DNA from: Segniliparus rugosus ATCC BAA-974 | GTDB lineage: Bacteria > Actinomycetota > Actinomycetes > Mycobacteriales > Mycobacteriaceae | Length of the DNA stretch: 64,000 nt | Direction of reading: 5' to 3' | Assembly: GCF_000185725.2 (NCBI RefSeq) | Contig: NZ_KI391953.1 | Coordinates: 1,728,750-1,792,749 of the forward strand | Shown here: piece by piece, positions 1 to 8,835 of the stretch | How the letters are laid out: each line of letters opens with the position of its first letter | Numbering within the stretch: the first letter of the stretch is position 1 | Program-made: the position numbers and the translations under genes | The notes under the pieces: model-generated | What the model saw: only the letters and a program-made list of their open reading frames with translations | What the model was told of the DNA's origin: nothing | Database searches by the model: none

Positions 1-1
1 C

Positions 2-3000
2 GAAGTCATCTCCGGGCTGCCGCGCCCGGAGCTCTTCTCGGCGGACCTCGACACGCTGCACAAGATCGCGTCCTCGACGCTGTCCATCGACGCGCGGCGC
101 AGCTTGCGGCTCTTTTTGCGCGAGGATCCGCTCGGCGAGCGCGTGCTGGCGTGGACGCGGCTGCCGCAGGACCGCTACACCACCGCCGTGCGCCTGGCGA
201 TGCAGGACATCCTGGTGCGCGAGCTGGGGGGAGCGAGCATCGACTACACCGCGCGGGTGACCGAATCCGCGCTCGCCTGGGTGTTCTTCACCGTCCGGGG
301 GCCCTTCTCCGTCCGGCCGGACTGCTCGGCGGCCAACGAGGCGCGGATCCAAGGGCTCCTCGCCGCCGAGACCAGGACGTGGACGGACCGGCTCGCGGAC
401 GAGGCCGGGCTGTCGCCGAAAGCGGCGCAGTGGTACGCGAAGGCGCTGCCCGCCGCGTACCGGGAGGACTTCACGCCGACGGAGGCGGCGGAGGACGTCG
501 CGGCGCTCGAGGCGCTGTCCGAGGGCGAGGTCCGGGCGCGCCTTGACCCGGTCGACGTGGCCCATCGGAACGGGGCCGAAGCGGCGCTGACGCTGTACGT
601 CCGGGGCGGGCCGGTGACGGTGAGCATGATCCTGCCGTTGACGACGAGCCTCGGGCTCACCACGCTGTACGAGAAGCCGTACGAGGTGCGCCGGTCGGAC
701 GGCGCGGAGTGCTGGATCTACCAGTTCGGCCTGCGGCCGGACGACGTCGAGACGGGCGTGCGCCTGGCGGACCCCGAGGTCCGCGCGAAACTCGTCGAGG
801 CTTTCGAGGCGCTCTGGCGGGGCGAGGCCGAGGCCGACGAGCTGGGCGTGCTCACGTTGCGGGCGGGGCTCAACTGGCGGGAGGTCGCCCTGCTGCGCGC
901 CTACGCGCAGTACCTGCGCCAGATCGACTTCCCCTACCCGGCGAACCACATCAGCCGGGTGCTCGTCCGCTACGCCGACACCGCCGCGCTCCTGGTGCGC
1001 CTGTTCCTCGCGACGTTCAGCCCCCAGGAAGCCTCCAGCGAGGCGAGGGAGCAGGCGCTCTCGGCGTTGCGCGAGGCGCTGGCCTCGGTGATCTCCTTGG
1101 ACGAGGACCGGATCCTGCAGGCGTACCTCGACTTGATCGAGGCGACTTTGCGGACGAACTTCTTCCGAGCCGCGGATGTGATCGCGCTGAAGCTCGCGCC
1201 CCGGACGCTCGCCGACCTCTCGTTCAAAGACCTGCCAAAGCCGGTGCCGCAGTACGAGGTGTTCGTCTCCTCCCCGAGGGTGGAAGGGGTGCATCTGCGC
1301 TTCGGCGCGGTGGCGCGCGGCGGCATCCGGTGGTCGGACCGGCTCTCGGATTTCCGCACCGAGATCCTCGGCCTGGCGAAGGCGCAGACCGCGAAGAACG
1401 CCGTCATCGTCCCGGTCGGGGCGAAAGGCGGGTTCGTGGTCAAACGGCACGTGGCCCCGGAGGCGTTGCGCGAGGAGGGCGTCGCCTGCTACAAGCTGTT
1501 CATCGGCGGGCTCCTGGACCTGACCGACAACATCGACCCGACGACTCGGGAGGTCGCCGGCCCGCCGGGCGTGGTGCGCCGCGACGGCGACGACCCGTAC
1601 CTGGTCGTCGCCGCGGACAAGGGCACCGCGACCTTCTCCGACACGGCGAACGAGATCGCCAAGGGCTACGGGTTCTGGCTGGGCGACGCGTTCGCCTCGG
1701 GCGGCTCGGTCGGCTACGACCACAAGGCCATGGGCATCACGGCGCGCGGAGCCTGGGAGAGCGTGAAGCGGCACTTCTGGGAGCTGGGGATCGACCCGCA
1801 GGAGACCGACTTCACCGTGGTCGGGATCGGCGACATGTCGGGCGACGTGTTCGGCAACGGGATGCTGCGCAGCCCGCACATCAAGCTGCTCGCTGCGTTC
1901 GACCACCGCCATGTGTTCCTCGACCCGGACCCGGACCCCCGCAGATCGTTCTCGGAGCGCAAACGCCTCTTCGGGCTGCCCCGCTCTTCGTGGGCCGATT
2001 ACGACGCCTCGCTGATCAGCGAGGGCGGCGGGGTGTGGCCGCGCAGCGTGAAGGCGGTGCCGCTGAGCCCGCAGGCCCGCGCGGCGCTCGGCCTCCCGGA
2101 CGGCGTCGCCGAGCTTTCTCCCCCCGAGGTCATCCAGGCGATCCTCAAGGCTCCGGTCGACCTCTTGTGGAACGGCGGGATCGGCACCTACATCAAGTCG
2201 AGCGGCCAGTCCGAGGCGGAGGTCGGCGACAAGAGCAACGACGACGTGCGGGTGGACGGGCGCGACGTGCGGGCCAAGGTGGTCGGCGAGGGCGGGAACC
2301 TCGGGGTGACCCAGCTCGGCAGGATCGAGTACGCCCGCGCGGGCGGGCGGATCAACACCGACGCCATCGACAATTCCGCCGGCGTGGACTGCTCGGACCA
2401 CGAGGTGAACATCAAGATCCTCCTGAGCCAGCTCACCCCAGCCGCCGGGCAACTGCCAGAGGACCAGCGCCGGCTGCTGCTCGAATCCCTCACCGAAGAG
2501 GTCGGCGAGCTGGTGCTCGCGGACAACGTCGCGCAGAACAACGAGCTCGGCGTCGGCAGGCGCACCTCGGCGGAATACGTGGACGTGCACGCCAGGCAGA
2601 TCCAAGAGCTGGTCGACCTGGGCAGGCTGGACCGTGCGGTCGAGTTCTTGCCGAGCGGCGAGGAGCTGCGCGAGCGCGCGGCGGCGGGGGAGGGGCTCAC
2701 CTCTCCCGAGCTGGCGGTGCTGCTGGCGTACGCGAAGCTGAGCCTGAAACACGACCTGCTGGACAGCGATCTGCCCGACAACGAGATCTACGACTCCAAG
2801 CTACGGTCCTACTTCCCTTCCGGAATCGGCCCGCAGGCGGAGGCGGCCGTGGGCTCGCACGCGCTGCGCAGGCAGATCGTCGCCACCCAGCTCGCGAACG
2901 ACATCGTGGACATCGGCGGGACGACGTTCGCGTTCCGCATGGCGGAGGAGTCCGGGGTGTCCGCGCCGGACGTGGCGCGCGCTTTCTCGGCGGCGGTGGA

Positions 3001-3748
3001 GATTTTCGCCCTGCCAGAGGTGCTCGGGTCGGTGCGCCAGCACGGCGTGCCCGCCTCGGCGGCCGACCAAGTCCTCGTCGAGGCGCGCCGGCTCCTCGAC
3101 CGGGCGGGCAGGTGGTTGGTGGCGAACCGTCCGCAGCCGCTCGCGGTGCGCTCGGAGATCGCCCGTTACGCGCCGGAGGTGGCGCGGCTCAAAGAGCGCG
3201 TGCCGGGTTGGCTGCACGGCGACGACGCGGCGGGCTATCGGGCGGACGAGGCCGGGTTGCTCCGTCTCGGCGCGTCCGAGGATCTCGCCGCGCGGGTGGC
3301 CCGGCTGGCCTATGAGTTCCGCCTGCTCGACATTGTGGACGTCGCGGAGCTGACGGACCGCTCGGGCGAGGAGGTCGCCGAACTGTACTTCCGGCTCGGC
3401 TCCGAACTCGGCGTGGACCGGGTGCTCAATCTCGCGGCCCTGCTGCCGGTGAAGAACCAATGGCAGGTCAAGGCGCGATCGGCGTTGCGAGAGGAGCTGT
3501 ACAGCGCGATGCGCACGCTCAGCCTGGACGTGCTGACGGACTCGGACCCCGACGAGCCCGTCAGCGAGCAGATCGCCGATTGGCGGGCCCGGAACTCGAC
3601 AAGGGTCAGCCGCGCCCAGAACGCGCTCGCCTCGGTTTTCGACAGCGCCGGAGCCTCGGCCTCCGACGACCGCGGGGGCGCGAGCGATCTCGCGGCCGTC
3701 TCGGTCGCGGTCCGCTGGGTGCGGTCCATGGGCCGAGGCTCCTACTGA
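2..3748 (+). CDS. gdh: NAD-specific glutamate dehydrogenase, GDH-180 type (5' end outside window)
   Basis: The reading frame is open from base 2, and residues before the first in-frame start-like codon (TTG at 104) continue the protein (GLPRPELFSADLDTLHK), so the gene is cut by the window edge, not started here. The visible 1248 residues match the C-terminal three quarters of the large (about 1600 aa) NAD-dependent glutamate dehydrogenases of mycobacteria. The catalytic core starts near residue 437 with GGIRWSDRLSDFR and continues with AKGGFVVKR; a Rossmann part with KVVGEGGNLGVTQLGR lies near residue 760. The enzyme deaminates glutamate to 2-oxoglutarate in the cytoplasm; in mycobacteria it is controlled by the FHA protein GarA. 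It converges on the permease gene with only 10 bases between the stops. Confidence 0.95.
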   Translation, partial: EVISGLPRPELFSADLDTLHKIASSTLSIDARRSLRLFLREDPLGERVLAWTRLPQDRYTTAVRLAMQDILVRELGGASIDYTARVTESALAWVFFTVRGPFSVRPDCSAANEARIQGLLAAETRTWTDRLADEAGLSPKAAQWYAKALPAAYREDFTPTEAAEDVAALEALSEGEVRARLDPVDVAHRNGAEAALTLYVRGGPVTVSMILPLTTSLGLTTLYEKPYEVRRSDGAECWIYQFGLRPDDVETGVRLADPEVRAKLVEAFEALWRGEAEADELGVLTLRAGLNWREVALLRAYAQYLRQIDFPYPANHISRVLVRYADTAALLVRLFLATFSPQEASSEAREQALSALREALASVISLDEDRILQAYLDLIEATLRTNFFRAADVIALKLAPRTLADLSFKDLPKPVPQYEVFVSSPRVEGVHLRFGAVARGGIRWSDRLSDFRTEILGLAKAQTAKNAVIVPVGAKGGFVVKRHVAPEALREEGVACYKLFIGGLLDLTDNIDPTTREVAGPPGVVRRDGDDPYLVVAADKGTATFSDTANEIAKGYGFWLGDAFASGGSVGYDHKAMGITARGAWESVKRHFWELGIDPQETDFTVVGIGDMSGDVFGNGMLRSPHIKLLAAFDHRHVFLDPDPDPRRSFSERKRLFGLPRSSWADYDASLISEGGGVWPRSVKAVPLSPQARAALGLPDGVAELSPPEVIQAILKAPVDLLWNGGIGTYIKSSGQSEAEVGDKSNDDVRVDGRDVRAKVVGEGGNLGVTQLGRIEYARAGGRINTDAIDNSAGVDCSDHEVNIKILLSQLTPAAGQLPEDQRRLLLESLTEEVGELVLADNVAQNNELGVGRRTSAEYVDVHARQIQELVDLGRLDRAVEFLPSGEELRERAAAGEGLTSPELAVLLAYAKLSLKHDLLDSDLPDNEIYDSKLRSYFPSGIGPQAEAAVGSHALRRQIVATQLANDIVDIGGTTFAFRMAEESGVSAPDVARAFSAAVEIFALPEVLGSVRQHGVPASAADQVLVEARRLLDRAGRWLVANRPQPLAVRSEIARYAPEVARLKERVPGWLHGDDAAGYRADEAGLLRLGASEDLAARVARLAYEFRLLDIVDVAELTDRSGEEVAELYFRLGSELGVDRVLNLAALLPVKNQWQVKARSALREELYSAMRTLSLDVLTDSDPDEPVSEQIADWRARNSTRVSRAQNALASVFDSAGASASDDRGGASDLAAVSVAVRWVRSMGRGSY

Positions 3749-3758
3749 GCCCAGCGGC

Positions 3759-4937
3759 TCAGTGGTGCTCGCCGTGGCAGGCGTGGTCGTGCTCCGCGTC
3801 GGGGCTGCCGCCCATCATGCGCAGCATGGGCAGGCCGCCGGTGGCGAAGAACCGCGCCGTCAACGCGGCCGCGACGAGGAGCAGGGCGATGTTCAGCCAG
3901 GTGGTGTAGTTCCATGAGACGCCTTCCTCCATCACCATGGCCGACCGCTCGGCGGGGATGAGGCCCGCCGAGCCGAAGATGAGCTCGACGAGGTATCCGG
4001 CCCCGACGGCGGCGGCGTAGAACATGGCGGTGAGCGCCAACGCCATGCGCATCCCGTAGTACTTGCGGTAGATGTTCAAGATCGGCAGGATCAAAAGGTC
4101 GGCGAAGATGAACGCCACGATTCCGCCGAAGCTGATGCCGCCGGTCCAGAGCACCGCGGCCAAGGGCACGTTGCCGATGGAGCAGACGAAGGCGAGCACC
4201 GCGACGACCGGCCCGACCAGGGGGCCCCACAGCGCGGAGCCGACGGGGTGGTCGGTGAAGAAGAACGCCCGCCAGAACGATTCCGGCACCCACGCGGCGA
4301 CCGCGCCCGCGATCAACAGGCCCACGATCAGATCCCGCAGGATCGCCGCCCACTCCATGACGAAGACGTGCGAGACGGCGGTGAAGCCTTTGGCGGAGGC
4401 GAGCCGCCGCCAAAACCCGACCTCGCCGCCGACCGACATGTCCATCGCGGCGTGCCCCTCCATCGACCCGGCGACGCCGAGCTCCGCCTGCTCGCGGGCC
4501 TTCTCGACCAGCCGTTTGCGCAGGAAGAGCCGGAAGAGCACGGCGAGCAGCACGATCATGATCGGCCCGCCGACGAACTCGGCCGCGGCGAACTGCCAGC
4601 CCATCAGCAGCGCGAGGACGACGCCAAGCTCGACCACCAGGTTGGTCGAGGCGATCTCGAAGGCCATGGCGGCGGTGAAGTTCGCGCCTTTGCGGAACAG
4701 CGAGCGGGCGAGGGCGACCGCCGCGTACGAGCAGGACGACGACGCGGCTCCGAGGACGGAGGCCACCGCCAGGGTCCGAGGGCGGTCGTCGCCCATGAGC
4801 CGCACGATCGTCGCTTTGCTGACCGCTGCCTGCACGATGGCCGAGAGCGTGAACCCAAGGATGAGCGCCCAGAGGATTTCCCAGGCCATCGACCCCGCCA
4901 ATGCCAGTGCGCGCGTGATCGCGCCCCATAGTTCCAT
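3759..4937 (-). CDS. Integral membrane permease of the DUF318/ArsP_1 (COG0701) family with His-rich tail
   Basis: A 392-residue protein with 8-10 hydrophobic segments in two halves and the family motif SSSCSYAAVALARS near residue 75. The C-terminus ends HDHACHGEHH, a likely metal-binding tail. I chose the ATG at 4937 because an AGGAGG lies 8 bases before it; an upstream in-frame start at 5033 would run through the operator and the promoter. Families with this fold are reported to move arsenic compounds, Cu/Zn, or sulfur species; the substrate cannot be read from sequence. The operator upstream (4991-5009) suggests control by a CsoR-family repressor, so copper(I) or persulfide is the best guess. 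No CsoR gene is in the window. Confidence 0.8.
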   Translation of the reverse strand: MELWGAITRALALAGSMAWEILWALILGFTLSAIVQAAVSKATIVRLMGDDRPRTLAVASVLGAASSSCSYAAVALARSLFRKGANFTAAMAFEIASTNLVVELGVVLALLMGWQFAAAEFVGGPIMIVLLAVLFRLFLRKRLVEKAREQAELGVAGSMEGHAAMDMSVGGEVGFWRRLASAKGFTAVSHVFVMEWAAILRDLIVGLLIAGAVAAWVPESFWRAFFFTDHPVGSALWGPLVGPVVAVLAFVCSIGNVPLAAVLWTGGISFGGIVAFIFADLLILPILNIYRKYYGMRMALALTAMFYAAAVGAGYLVELIFGSAGLIPAERSAMVMEEGVSWNYTTWLNIALLLVAAALTARFFATGGLPMLRMMGGSPDAEHDHACHGEHH

Positions 4938-4988
4938 GCTGACTGCCTCCTCGATCTGTTCCGCGCGGCGGCGCGCCGCGACCCCAAC

Positions 4989-5009
4989 ACTATACCCCCT
5001 TGGGGTATA
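4989..5009 (-). promoter_or_regulatory. CsoR/CstR-type operator over the permease promoter
   Basis: TATACCCC, three bases, GGGGTATA (4991-5009) is a perfect 8-bp inverted repeat of the kind bound by CsoR-family repressors (A/T-flanked G tracts). On the minus strand a -10 hexamer TATAGT (4989-4994) overlaps its downstream arm, so bound repressor would block polymerase. It lies 54 bases before the permease ATG and 44 bases before the divergent deaminase -10. Family assignment rests on similarity to operator sequences I remember. Confidence 0.7.
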
Positions 5010-5052
5010 TGCGCGCAGGGGAGTTCGCCGCACGGCCCGCCGGTCGGGCGGC

Positions 5053-5058
5053 TACAGT
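5053..5058 (+). promoter_or_regulatory. -10 hexamer TACAGT, leaderless start of the deaminase
   Basis: TACAGT stands 6 bases before the ATG at 5065, so transcription should start at or next to the start codon. There is no Shine-Dalgarno sequence. Same spacing is seen before mqo, smc, proS and others in this window. Confidence 0.5.
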
Positions 5059-5064
5059 TGGGCG

Positions 5065-6045
5065 ATGACCCCGCTGCCCGTCGCCGAACTGCACGTCCAC
5101 GTCGAGGGGACATTGGAAGCCGATCTCCTCGTCGCGCTCGCGCGGCGCAACGATGTGGCGCTGCCGACGTACGACGCCGCCGCGCTGACCGAGCGCTACC
5201 GCCATTTCACGAATCTGCAGTCGTTCCTCGACGTGTACTACGCGAACCTCGCCGTGCTGCGCGAGCCGACGGATTTCTACGACCTCATGGCCGCCTACCT
5301 GCGTCGTGCCGAAGCCGCAGGAGTGCGCCGGGCCGAAGTGTTCTTCGACCCGCAGACGCATCTGAACAACGGGATCGGATTCGAGGCGGTCATCGAGGGC
5401 TTCGCCGCCGCGGTCGCCGACGCGCCGATCTCCGCCGACCTCATCCTGTGCTTCCTGCGCGACCTCGGCCCCGAAGCGGCCGAAGAAACGTTGCGCGCGG
5501 CGTTGAAATTCCGCGAGCACTTCATCGGGGTCGGTCTGGACTCCGCGGAAGTCGGCCACCCGCCGCGCATGTTCAAACGCGTCTACGAGATCGCCTCGGG
5601 CGAAGGCCTGCGCAAAGTCGCGCACGCGGGGGAGGAGGCCGGGCCTGATTACGTGTGGGAGGCGCTCGACGTCCTCGGGGTGGAACGGATCGACCACGGC
5701 GTGCGCTCGCTCGCCGATCCGGAGCTGGTGGCCCGGCTGCGCGCGGACCGGGTGCCGCTGACGGTCTGCCCGCTCTCCAATCTCTGCCTCAAAGGGGTCG
5801 GCTCGCTCGCGGAGCATCCGCTCAAGGCCATGCTGGACGCGGGGCTTCTGGTCACGGTGAACAGCGACGATCCGGCGTACTTCGGCGGCCATGTGGACGA
5901 CAATTTCGCGGCCGTGCGCGCGGCGCTGGCGCTCACGGACGAGGACGTGCGGCAGTTGGCGCTCAACTCGTTCGAAGCAAGCTTCGCCTCCCGCGAGGAC
6001 AAGGACCGCTGGCGCGCAGAGGCGCTGGCGGCCCGGATCAGCTGA
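5065..6045 (+). CDS. Adenosine/adenine deaminase family protein
   Basis: A 326-residue TIM-barrel amidohydrolase. Metal ligands are visible: HVHVEG (His10, His12), HAGEE near residue 188 with the catalytic Glu, DHGVRS near 212, and NSDDPAYFGG near 266. It hydrolyses the 6-amino group of adenosine or adenine, in purine salvage. The SDDPAYFGG ending and the length near 330 are more typical of the adenine deaminases of this family than of true adenosine deaminases, so the substrate is uncertain. The ATG at 5065 is preceded by a -10 at leaderless distance. The 3' end overlaps the convergent LysR gene by 8 bases. Confidence 0.88.
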   Translation: MTPLPVAELHVHVEGTLEADLLVALARRNDVALPTYDAAALTERYRHFTNLQSFLDVYYANLAVLREPTDFYDLMAAYLRRAEAAGVRRAEVFFDPQTHLNNGIGFEAVIEGFAAAVADAPISADLILCFLRDLGPEAAEETLRAALKFREHFIGVGLDSAEVGHPPRMFKRVYEIASGEGLRKVAHAGEEAGPDYVWEALDVLGVERIDHGVRSLADPELVARLRADRVPLTVCPLSNLCLKGVGSLAEHPLKAMLDAGLLVTVNSDDPAYFGGHVDDNFAAVRAALALTDEDVRQLALNSFEASFASREDKDRWRAEALAARIS

Positions 6046-6925
6046 GCCGCAGCCCCCGCGCCGCCTCCACGAGCGCCTTGGTGAGCGGGGGAGTCGGCGA
6101 GCCTGCCGCGAACACCAGCCCCATCCGGGTGACCACGGCAGGCTCGACCAGCGGGATGACGGCCGTGTCGCCGCCGAGTTCCCACGCCTGGGCCCACGAA
6201 GCAGGGGCCACTGTGGACCAGCGCCCGGTGCCCGCCAGCGCGCAGAGCGAATCGAGCGAATCGGTCTCGACATGGACGCTTATCGAGACTCCGGCCTTCG
6301 CGCAGGCTTCGTCCACCAGCGCCCGCCCGCGCATACCGGCGACCAGCGCGGCCATCGGCAGCGCGCTGGCCTGGGCCCACGTGATCGAGCCGGTCTCCGC
6401 CGCGAGGAGCCGACGAGGGGCGAGCAGCACGTAGCGCTCCTCGTAGAGCGGCAGCGAGGGCAGGCCCGCCGTGCTCTCGTCGAGGAAGGTGACCCCCGCG
6501 TCCAGCTCGAACTCGCGCACTCGTCGCAGCAGCTCGGCTGAGGCCAAATGTGTTTCGAGGCGCACGGTGGCGAGCGGATGGCGGGCGCAGAACGGCGCGA
6601 TGAGCCGGGTCGCGGCGACGGAGGCTCCCGGCACGGTTCCGATCCGCGCCTGCCCGGACACGCCCGCGCGCAATGCGACAGCCTCCGCGCGCATCGCGTC
6701 GTGGTCGGCCAGGAGCCTGCGCGCCCAGACGAGCAGCCGCTCGCCCTCGGGGGTGAGCCCCTCAAAGGCGTGCCCGCGCCGGACCAGCGGGACGCCGAGC
6801 TCGCGCTCCAGTTTGGCCAGCGCCTCGGAGAACGCCGGCTGTGAGACGTGGCAGAGTTCGGCGGCTTTGGTGAAATGCCGCTCGGCGGCCAGCGTCACGA
6901 AGTATTCGAGTTGGCGCAACTGCAC
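6038..6925 (-). CDS. LysR-family transcriptional regulator, probable regulator of the divergent fdh
   Basis: A 295-residue protein with an N-terminal winged helix-turn-helix (MQLRQLEYFVTLAAERHF to about residue 60) and a periplasmic-binding-like effector domain. The start is GTG at 6925, with AAAGGAGG 6 bases upstream. LysR regulators usually control the gene they diverge from, here formate dehydrogenase, and a T-N11-A dyad is present between the two starts. The inducer is unknown; formate or an oxidant would be reasonable guesses only. Confidence 0.9.
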   Translation of the reverse strand: MQLRQLEYFVTLAAERHFTKAAELCHVSQPAFSEALAKLERELGVPLVRRGHAFEGLTPEGERLLVWARRLLADHDAMRAEAVALRAGVSGQARIGTVPGASVAATRLIAPFCARHPLATVRLETHLASAELLRRVREFELDAGVTFLDESTAGLPSLPLYEERYVLLAPRRLLAAETGSITWAQASALPMAALVAGMRGRALVDEACAKAGVSISVHVETDSLDSLCALAGTGRWSTVAPASWAQAWELGGDTAVIPLVEPAVVTRMGLVFAAGSPTPPLTKALVEAARGLRLS

Positions 6926-6939
6926 TGCTGCCTCCTTTC

Positions 6940-6954
6940 ATCGGAATTGCCTAT
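6940..6954. promoter_or_regulatory. LysR box candidate (T-N11-A dyad) between LysR gene and fdh
   Basis: ATCGGAATTGCCTAT has dyad symmetry ATnGGnAnTnCCnAT and the T-N11-A spacing of LysR sites. It lies 15 bases upstream of the LysR GTG and just before a TTGACA (6962-6967) that could serve as -35 for fdh. No good -10 follows that -35, as expected for an activated promoter. Confidence 0.5.
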
Positions 6955-7044
6955 CAGAGCCTTGACAGATCGTATTGGACGCGGCGGCGGAGCGGGACGA
7001 CGCTGGATTCCGAGCAAGAAACCAACAGTGAGGAGCTGGAGACC

Positions 7045-8238
7045 ATGGCGAAAATCGTTGCCGTCCTTTACCCGGACCCGGTGGACGGGTATCCCACGAC
7101 GTACGCCCGCGACGACATCCCGGTCATCGCGAGCTACCCCGGAGGGCAGAGCGCGCCGACCCCGTCCGCGATCGACTTCGTCCCCGGCCAGCTGCTGGGC
7201 AGCGTGACCGGCGAGCTGGGCTTGCGGAAGTTCCTCGAAGCCCAGGGCCACACGCTCGTGGTCACCTCGGACAAGGAGGGGCCGGATTCCGCGCTCGACC
7301 GCGAGCTGGCCGACGCGGACGTGGTGATCTCGCAGCCGTTCTGGCCCGCCTACCTCACCGCCGAGCGGATCGCGGCGGCTCCGAACCTCAAGCTCGCGAT
7401 CACGGCGGGCATCGGCTCGGACCACGTGGACCTCAACGCCGCCATCGCGCGCGGCATCACCGTCGCCGAGGTCACCTTCAGCAACTCGATCAGCGTCGCC
7501 GAACACGCGGTCATGCAGATCCTTGCTTTGGTGCGCAACTACCTGCCGTCGCACGCGTGGGTCGCCGAGAAGCGGGGCTGGAACATCGCCGACTCGGTGG
7601 AGCGCGCCTACGACCTCGAAGGCATGACCGTCGGCGTGATCGCGGCGGGCCGGATCGGCCTCGCCGTCTTGCGCAGGCTCAAGCCCTTCGACGTGAAGCT
7701 GGCGTACACCGACAAGCACCGCCTGTCCGCCGAAGTCGAGGAGGAGCTGGGCCTCACGTTCTACCCGGACATCCCCTCGCTGGTGCGCGCGGTGGACATC
7801 GTGGACGTCCACGCGCCGCTCGTGCCCGAGACCCACCACCTCTTCGACGACGCGCTCATCGGCACGATGAAGCGCGGCTCGTACATCGTGAACACCGCCA
7901 GAGGCGCGATCATGGACACCGGCGCGGTGGTCCGCGCGCTCGAGTCCGGCCAGCTCGCCGGGTACGCGGGCGACGTCTGGTACCCGCAGCCGCCCGCACC
8001 CGACCACCCGTGGCGCACGATGCCGTGGAGCGGGATGACCCCGCACGTCTCGGGCACGACGCTCTCGGCGCAGGCCCGGTACGCCGCAGGGACTCGGGAG
8101 ATCCTCGAGTCCTGGCTCGCGGGCGCGCCGATCCGCGACGAGTACCTCATCGTGGACGGCGGCAAGCTCGCGGGCACCGGAGCCCGTTCCTACAGCACCA
8201 GTGGCAGCGGGTCGAGCCCAGGATCGAGCGGGAAGTAG
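7045..8238 (+). CDS. fdh: NAD-dependent formate dehydrogenase (D-2-hydroxyacid dehydrogenase family)
   Basis: A 397-residue protein closely resembling the metal-free formate dehydrogenases of Pseudomonas and Mycobacterium: the long N-terminal segment (YPDPVDGYP), substrate-side ITAGIGSDHVDLNAA, the nucleotide-binding GVIAAGRIGLAVLRRL near residue 197, NTARGAI with the catalytic Arg, and QPPAPDHPW followed by PHVSGTT with the catalytic His near residue 334. It oxidises formate to CO2 with NAD+ in the cytoplasm. An SD-like GGAGCTGGAG precedes the ATG. The C-terminal tail is Ser/Gly-rich. Unlike FdhF further on, it needs no molybdenum. Confidence 0.93.
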   Translation: MAKIVAVLYPDPVDGYPTTYARDDIPVIASYPGGQSAPTPSAIDFVPGQLLGSVTGELGLRKFLEAQGHTLVVTSDKEGPDSALDRELADADVVISQPFWPAYLTAERIAAAPNLKLAITAGIGSDHVDLNAAIARGITVAEVTFSNSISVAEHAVMQILALVRNYLPSHAWVAEKRGWNIADSVERAYDLEGMTVGVIAAGRIGLAVLRRLKPFDVKLAYTDKHRLSAEVEEELGLTFYPDIPSLVRAVDIVDVHAPLVPETHHLFDDALIGTMKRGSYIVNTARGAIMDTGAVVRALESGQLAGYAGDVWYPQPPAPDHPWRTMPWSGMTPHVSGTTLSAQARYAAGTREILESWLAGAPIRDEYLIVDGGKLAGTGARSYSTSGSGSSPGSSGK

Positions 8239-8307
8239 CCGCGAAGCCTCGCCCCGGTCTCGCCGGGAGCGCCGTCTGACTAGACTGGCTCTGCGGAAAG
8301 GCAGGTT

Positions 8308-8835
8308 ATGTCGATCAACCGATTCGTCGCTCTCGTGCCAGTCCTCGCGGCGTTCGCCTCAGCCGGGTGCTCCCACGCGGACCCCGCCGGGGGCTCGAAC
8401 CCCGCAGCGGCCTCGGCGGCGGGGCACGCGGCTCCCGCGCAGCTCCGCTTCAGCGCGAAGACTCTCGACGGGGCGGACTTCTCCGGCGAGACCCTCGCGG
8501 GCAAGCCCGCCGTGCTGTGGTTCTGGGCCCCGTGGTGCCCGACGTGCCAGCGAGAGGCAGCGATGGTCGCCAAGGTCGCCGCTGCGCATCCGGGCGTGGC
8601 GTTCGTCGGGGTCGGCGCGCGGGACTCGTTGCCCGCGCTGCAGGACTTCGTCTCGAAGCACAGTCTGACGTTCACCCAGCTCAACGACGCGGACAGCAAG
8701 GTGTGGGCCCAGTTCGGGATCACCCGCCAGCCCGCGTACGCGTTCGTCGGGCCGAACGGGTCTGTCGAGGTCGTCAAGGACTCCCTGTCCGAAGAGGAGC
8801 TGAACCGCCGGATCGCCGCGATCGACCGGCGATGA
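8308..8835 (+). CDS. TlpA/DsbE-like thioredoxin-fold lipoprotein
   Basis: A 175-residue protein with a lipoprotein signal peptide (FASAGC, lipidated Cys21) and a redoxin domain with the active site WCPTC (Cys77, Cys80) and the cis-proline ITRQPAYAF. It should act outside the membrane as a disulfide reductase or oxidase, receiving electrons from the CcdA-like protein encoded next to it; the stop overlaps the ccdA ATG (ATGA). AAAGGCAGG precedes the ATG. The closest relatives I know are the mycobacterial DsbE/DsbF proteins. Confidence 0.88.
   Translation: MSINRFVALVPVLAAFASAGCSHADPAGGSNPAAASAAGHAAPAQLRFSAKTLDGADFSGETLAGKPAVLWFWAPWCPTCQREAAMVAKVAAAHPGVAFVGVGARDSLPALQDFVSKHSLTFTQLNDADSKVWAQFGITRQPAYAFVGPNGSVEVVKDSLSEEELNRRIAAIDRR

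Noticed and set aside
3759-5033. Extended permease start at 5033
   Set aside because: It would cover the operator and lacks a ribosome site; the ATG at 4937 has AGGAGG at the right distance.
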